Source: an uncultured beta proteobacterium (GTDB lineage Bacteria > Pseudomonadota > Gammaproteobacteria > Burkholderiales > Burkholderiaceae_C). From it: a stretch of 64,000 bases of DNA. The first letter of the stretch is position 1. Every line of letters begins with the position of its first letter. The DNA lies in assembly GCA_903838565.1 (NCBI GenBank), contig CAILZB010000051.1, forward strand, positions 62,001 to 126,000. The letters run 5' to 3'. Below, in pieces: positions 62,684 to 64,000 of the stretch. A program made the translations under genes and the position numbers. The notes under the pieces were generated by a model. That model did not search any database, was not told the DNA's origin, and worked only from the letters and a program-made list of their open reading frames with translations.

Positions 62684-63376
62684 ATGCCACGCTTTGTCCA
62701 AGCCAACCCCTATGCCTGGCCCTGGAACGGGGACCTGACGAACGCCAACACGGCGCTGCTCGTGATCGACATGCAGACCGACTTCTGCGGCGTCGGCGGC
62801 TATGTGGACAAGATGGGCTACGACATCTCGCTCACGCGCGCACCGATAGCGCCGCTGCGCACGCTGCTCGCCGTGATGCGCGCAGCCGGCTACCCGGTGA
62901 TCCATACGCGCGAGGGCCATCGCCCCGATCTGTCGGACCTGCCGGCGAACAAGCGCTGGCGTTCGCGCCAGATCGGCGCCGGCGGCGTGGGCATCGGCGA
63001 CGCCGGACCCTGCGGGCGCGTGCTGGTGCGGGGCGAGCCGGGCTGGGACATCATCCCCGAACTCGCGCCCCTGGCCGGTGAAGTCGTGCTCGACAAGCCG
63101 GGCAAGGGCTCGTTCTGCGCCACCGATCTGGAGCTGATCCTGCGCAATCGCGGCATCAGCAACCTGGTGCTCACGGGCATCACCACCGACGTCTGCGTGC
63201 ACACGACGATGCGCGAGGCCAACGACCGCGGCTTCGAGTGTCTGGTGCTGTCGGACTGCACGGCCGCCACCGACCAGGGCAACCACCAGGCCGCGTTGAA
63301 GATGATCACCATGCAGGGCGGCGTGTTTGGCGCACACGCGACTTCACAGGCGCTGATCGCCGCGCTCCAGCCCTAG
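62684..63376 (+). CDS. Isochorismatase-family cysteine hydrolase (biuret/ureidoacrylate type)
   Basis: 230-residue cysteine amidohydrolase. The triad is Asp29 in VIDMQTDFC, Lys in [15 protein letters not shown] and Cys in [15 protein letters not shown], all in place. Length, the [10 protein letters not shown] region and the operon fit biuret amidohydrolase (BiuH), which makes allophanate for AtzF; RutB (ureidoacrylate amidohydrolase) and N-carbamoylsarcosine-type enzymes are alternatives. It lies between the BMP permeases and the ATPase. Confident in family, moderate for substrate. Confidence 0.87.
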   Translation: MPRFVQANPYAWPWNGDLTNANTALLVIDMQTDFCGVGGYVDKMGYDISLTRAPIAPLRTLLAVMRAAGYPVIHTREGHRPDLSDLPANKRWRSRQIGAGGVGIGDAGPCGRVLVRGEPGWDIIPELAPLAGEVVLDKPGKGSFCATDLELILRNRGISNLVLTGITTDVCVHTTMREANDRGFECLVLSDCTAATDQGNHQAALKMITMQGGVFGAHATSQALIAALQP

Positions 63377-63379
63377 ACC

Positions 63380-64000
63380 ATGAGCTACGCCATGACGCAC
63401 GTTCCCATCGAAGCCATGCCGCTGCCGCACGGCGCCATGGCGCTGGAGACCTACGAGCTCACCAAGCGCTTTGGCAGCTTCACCGCGCTCGACGGTGTGA
63501 CGATGAAGGTGAGGCCCGGCACGGTGCATGCGCTGCTGGGCGAAAACGGCGCGGGGAAAAGCACGCTGGTGAAGTGCATCGCCGGTTTTCATCGGCCCGA
63601 CGCAGGCAGCATCCAGTGCGACGCGCGCGAGCAGGAGATCGCCTCTCCGGTGCGCGCGCGGCAACTGAACATCGGCATGGTGTACCAGCATTTCACCTTG
63701 GCGCCGGGCATGACCGTGGCCGAGAACCTGGTGCTGGCCGGTGGCCGCATTCCGGCGCTGATTGACTGGCGTTCCAAACGGCGCGAACTCAAGGAATTTC
63801 TCGCCAGCACGCCGTTCTCGCTCGATCTGGACGCACGTCCTTGTGAACTGGCCGCCGGCGAGAAACAGAAGCTGGAACTGCTCAAGCAGCTCTACCTCAA
63901 GCCGCGACTGCTGATCCTGGACGAGCCAACCTCCGTGCTGACACCGCAGGAAGCGGACGAGGTGCTGGGCCACATGCGCGAATTTGCACGCAGCGGAGCG
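63380..64000 (+). CDS. BMP-type ABC ATPase (YufO/NupO-like), 3' end cut by window
   Basis: 207 residues visible of about 500, so the first ATPase half of a duplicated sugar-type/BMP ATPase. Walker A LLGENGAGKST, the Q-loop YQHFTLAPGMTV, the signature-like CELAAGEKQKLELLKQL and Walker B LLILDEPTSVLTPQE are present; AAGEKQ replaces the usual LSGGQQ, which is common in the first half of this family. ATG at 63380 starts three bases after the hydrolase stop. It would energise the BMP permease pair. Confidence 0.92.
   Translation, partial: MSYAMTHVPIEAMPLPHGAMALETYELTKRFGSFTALDGVTMKVRPGTVHALLGENGAGKSTLVKCIAGFHRPDAGSIQCDAREQEIASPVRARQLNIGMVYQHFTLAPGMTVAENLVLAGGRIPALIDWRSKRRELKEFLASTPFSLDLDARPCELAAGEKQKLELLKQLYLKPRLLILDEPTSVLTPQEADEVLGHMREFARSGA

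Noticed and set aside
1..64000. CRISPR array, tRNA, rRNA, insertion sequence or prophage
   Set aside because: No direct-repeat arrays, cloverleaf-forming segments, transposase or integrase genes were recognised.

Overview
The window is a high-GC chromosomal segment, most likely from a betaproteobacterium of the order Burkholderiales, probably a Comamonadaceae-type bacterium. This is inferred from gene content (NitT/TauT and BMP transporters around AtzE/AtzG/AtzH-type genes, a DszA-like monooxygenase next to metY and a CysB-like regulator, CueR-controlled copZ/copA), from codon use, and from a palindromic intergenic repeat of a type I associate with that family. No rRNA, tRNA, CRISPR array, phage or intact insertion sequence was found. 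The first gene (alkylsulfatase) and the last gene (ABC ATPase) are cut by the window edges.

Layout. 0-4.4 kb: alkyl-sulfate module (lipoprotein alkylsulfatase, GMC alcohol dehydrogenase, divergent LysR regulator). 4.5-7.1 kb: GH3 beta-glucosidase lipoprotein. 7.3-8.9 kb: sulfate-binding protein and SsuE-type FMN reductase. 8.9-14.5 kb: an atypical ZIP protein, a zinc-ribbon protein, and a five-gene minus-strand operon whose first three genes look like a transmembrane electron conduit: FAD/2Fe-2S reductase, a four-helix protein with two H-X13-H pairs, and an octaheme cytochrome c. 14.8-19.5 kb: a looser, accessory-looking region (MOSC protein, lone type IV pilin, EAL-domain remnant, MipA/OmpV and DUF3943 outer-membrane proteins). 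19.9-23.5 kb: flavin monooxygenase, metY and CysB-like regulator. 23.5-30.3 kb: housekeeping and assorted genes (dienelactone hydrolase, EamA exporter, patatin, Mrp, DusC, lipoproteins).

30.4-36.2 kb: complete RND tripartite efflux operon. 36.3-38.4 kb: chemoreceptor with a CZB zinc domain and a C-terminal xWxxF tether. 38.5-43.7 kb: metal homeostasis block, with cueR-copZ divergent from copA-DUF4395, each served by its own CueR-type operator, then a CsoR/RcnR-family repressor with the nickel/cobalt exporter RcnA. 43.8-45.7 kb: methyltransferase and metallophosphoesterase. 45.7-52.9 kb: a transglutaminase / permuted ATP-grasp-alpha-E / giant transglutaminase cluster, a family set predicted to do peptide ligation but little characterised. 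53.1-64.0 kb: one long plus-strand operon for the lower cyanurate/biuret-type pathway (AtzF, AtzG, AtzE, AtzH, an isochorismatase-fold hydrolase), interleaved with two unrelated ABC uptake systems.

Recurring theme: scavenging of sulfur (sulfate esters, sulfate, organosulfur feeding sulfide to MetY) and nitrogen (carbamoylated urea compounds), plus copper and nickel/cobalt export. The most interesting points are the predicted NAD(P)H-to-octaheme conduit (10.1-14.5 kb), the ATP-grasp/transglutaminase cluster (44.5-52.9 kb), the atz-like operon with no cyanuric acid hydrolase in view (53.1-64.0 kb), and the copA promoter, whose predicted start point falls on the copA ATG.
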